A stretch of DNA of 7,185 nt from B2-G16 sp964528085 (GTDB taxonomy: Bacteria > Bipolaricaulota > Bipolaricaulia > UBA7950 > UBA9294), in the NCBI GenBank assembly GCA_964528085.1, contig CAZGRE010000054.1, positions 1 to 7,185 of the forward strand, read 5' to 3'. The notes beneath the pieces were generated by a model. The model worked only from the letters and a program-made list of their open reading frames with translations. It did no database searches and was not told the origin of the DNA. Position 1 is the first letter of the stretch, and every line of letters begins with the position of its first letter. Of the stretch, positions 6,225-7,185 are shown in pieces. The position numbers and the translations under genes are program-made.

Positions 6225-7185
6225 ATGCGGAAGACGGCGTACGTTGATCTATCCGCCCGCACGGTGAAGATCGAGGAGGCGAGGGAAGAGACGATCGCAC
6301 AGTTCCTCGGCGGGAGGGGATACGGGGCGTACCTGCTTTATAAGCTCGTCCCTCCCCGGGTTTCTCCGGACAGTCCAGATAACGTAGCGGTCATCTCCTC
6401 CGGCCTTTTCTCTGGCACCCCGTGGCCCGCAGCGGCGCGCTATCACCTCACCTTCCGCTCCCCGCTCACCGGTATCTACGGATACGCCAACGCTGGGGGA
6501 AAGTTAGGGCCGTATCTGGCTGCCTGTGGGTTTGACGCGGTGGTGATCCGCGGGCGGGCGGAAATACCGGTCTACCTCCTGATCGACAAGCTGGACGTTC
6601 GGGTCGAGCCGGCCGATGAGCTGTGGGGCAAGACCACGGGTGAGACGGAAGCTCTCTTGCACGCGAAGTATTCCGGTGCGGCCATAGCGAGCATCGGGCC
6701 TGCAGGGGAAAACGGCGTCCTATTTGCAAGCGTGATCAACGATGGCGGGCGGGCGGCGGCGCGGACCGGAGGCGGGGCCGTGTTCGGGGCGAAGAACCTA
6801 AAGGCGGTAGTGGTCACCCATGCCCGATCGGTCCCGTTTCCGCCGGAGTTCCTCGCCGAGGTACGCGCCGCCACCAAGAAGATCCTTGACCACCCGATCA
6901 CCGCGGATTACCACCGCTGGGGCACGCCGATCCTCATTGGGATCAAGAACGAGGTCGGCGATCTTCCGACGAAAAACATGCAGCTCGGCCAGGTCCCATT
7001 TGTCGAGAAGATCGACGCACAAGCGCTCGAGCGCTTCAAGGAAAAGACGGAAGGGTGCTTCGGCTGTCCGATCCGCTGCGCGCGCGTGTCCAGGATCGAC
7101 GAGGAAAAGTACAACTGCCGGACCGCCGGACCGGAATACGAGACGGTGGACGCGTTCGGGGGCAAGTGCTATTGCAGCGATCCGC
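6225..7185 (+). CDS. Aldehyde:ferredoxin oxidoreductase family protein (N-terminal half; cut by window end)
   Basis: The frame from ATG 6225 is open to the window edge (320 codons). The family is about 600-630 residues, so roughly half is seen and the truncation comes from the window, not mutation. AOR enzymes are tungsten- or molybdenum-pterin proteins that oxidise aldehydes to acids and reduce ferredoxin in anaerobes. The N-terminal tungstopterin-binding domain shows GGRGYGAYLLYKL (29-41), RSPLTGIYGYANAGGKLGP (78-96), GPAGENGVLFASVINDGGRA (158-177) and TGGGAVFGAKNLKAVVV (181-197). Domain 2 begins with LPTKNMQLG (247-255), then C278-x2-C281-x3-C285 (CFGCPIRC), the first three ligands of the [4Fe-4S] cluster, and GPEYET (302-307). 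The fourth cysteine should lie beyond the window. The start is backed by AAGGAG at 6212-6217. Only 2 nt separate it from the kinase gene. The aldehyde substrate and metal cannot be told from this half. Confidence 0.92.
   Translation, partial: MRKTAYVDLSARTVKIEEAREETIAQFLGGRGYGAYLLYKLVPPRVSPDSPDNVAVISSGLFSGTPWPAAARYHLTFRSPLTGIYGYANAGGKLGPYLAACGFDAVVIRGRAEIPVYLLIDKLDVRVEPADELWGKTTGETEALLHAKYSGAAIASIGPAGENGVLFASVINDGGRAAARTGGGAVFGAKNLKAVVVTHARSVPFPPEFLAEVRAATKKILDHPITADYHRWGTPILIGIKNEVGDLPTKNMQLGQVPFVEKIDAQALERFKEKTEGCFGCPIRCARVSRIDEEKYNCRTAGPEYETVDAFGGKCYCSDP

Noticed and set aside
5467..6300. Minus-strand open frame of 277 codons
   Set aside because: It spans the kinase gene and the AOR start, whose conserved motifs on the + strand explain the sequence. 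No family motif is visible in the reverse reading.
6225..7185. Truncated or broken AOR gene
   Set aside because: The frame is open with intact motifs up to the last base, so the missing half is due to the window boundary.

Overview
The window is wall-to-wall coding on the + strand. It holds seven co-directional genes, the first and last cut by the window edges, joined by overlaps of 4, 8, 4 and 4 nt and gaps of only 23 and 2 nt. This looks like the interior of one operon. No promoter, terminator, regulator, transporter, RNA gene, CRISPR array or mobile element is visible, and there is no gene-free stretch longer than 23 nt. The sequence is GC-rich (about 60% by eye), with clear GGAGG-type ribosome binding sites. 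A tungsten/molybdenum aldehyde:ferredoxin oxidoreductase and an HdrD-like iron-sulfur protein point to an anaerobic, possibly thermophilic bacterium. A deep-branching anaerobic lineage such as Bipolaricaulota/Acetothermia would fit, but that assignment is only a guess.

Layout: (1) 1-105, the last 34 residues of an unidentified protein. (2) 102-1430, a metal-dependent amidohydrolase of the MtaD/SsnA/TrzN deaminase-chlorohydrolase family. (3) 1423-2835, an FAD-linked (VAO/PCMH-fold) oxidase related to GlcD and alkyl-DHAP synthase. (4) 2832-3974, a two-[4Fe-4S], two-CCG-domain oxidoreductase like GlcF/HdrD, the likely electron acceptor of gene 3. (5) 3998-5299, an ADP-ribosylglycohydrolase-family protein with about 110 extra N-terminal residues. 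(6) 5296-6222, a ribokinase-type PfkB sugar kinase. (7) 6225 to the window end, the N-terminal half of an aldehyde:ferredoxin oxidoreductase.

Working model (inference): the operon salvages or catabolises a ribosylated nitrogenous compound, such as a nucleoside or modified nucleoside. The glycohydrolase-family protein would release ribose, the kinase would phosphorylate it, and the amidohydrolase would deaminate the base or a derivative. The FAD oxidase/HdrD-like pair and the AOR would oxidise the resulting alcohol or hydroxy acid and aldehyde and pass electrons to iron-sulfur carriers and ferredoxin. The glycohydrolase-kinase pairing has a known parallel in E. coli yegTUV (nucleoside-type transporter, ADP-ribosylglycohydrolase homologue, PfkB kinase). 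Placing it with a deaminase, a GlcD/HdrD pair and an AOR is the most unusual aspect of the window. Two of the enzymes also look altered at expected active-site positions: the FAD oxidase lacks the usual C-terminal histidine motifs, and the deaminase seems to lack the ribose-recognition residues of MTA/SAH deaminases. Their substrates may therefore not be the textbook ones.
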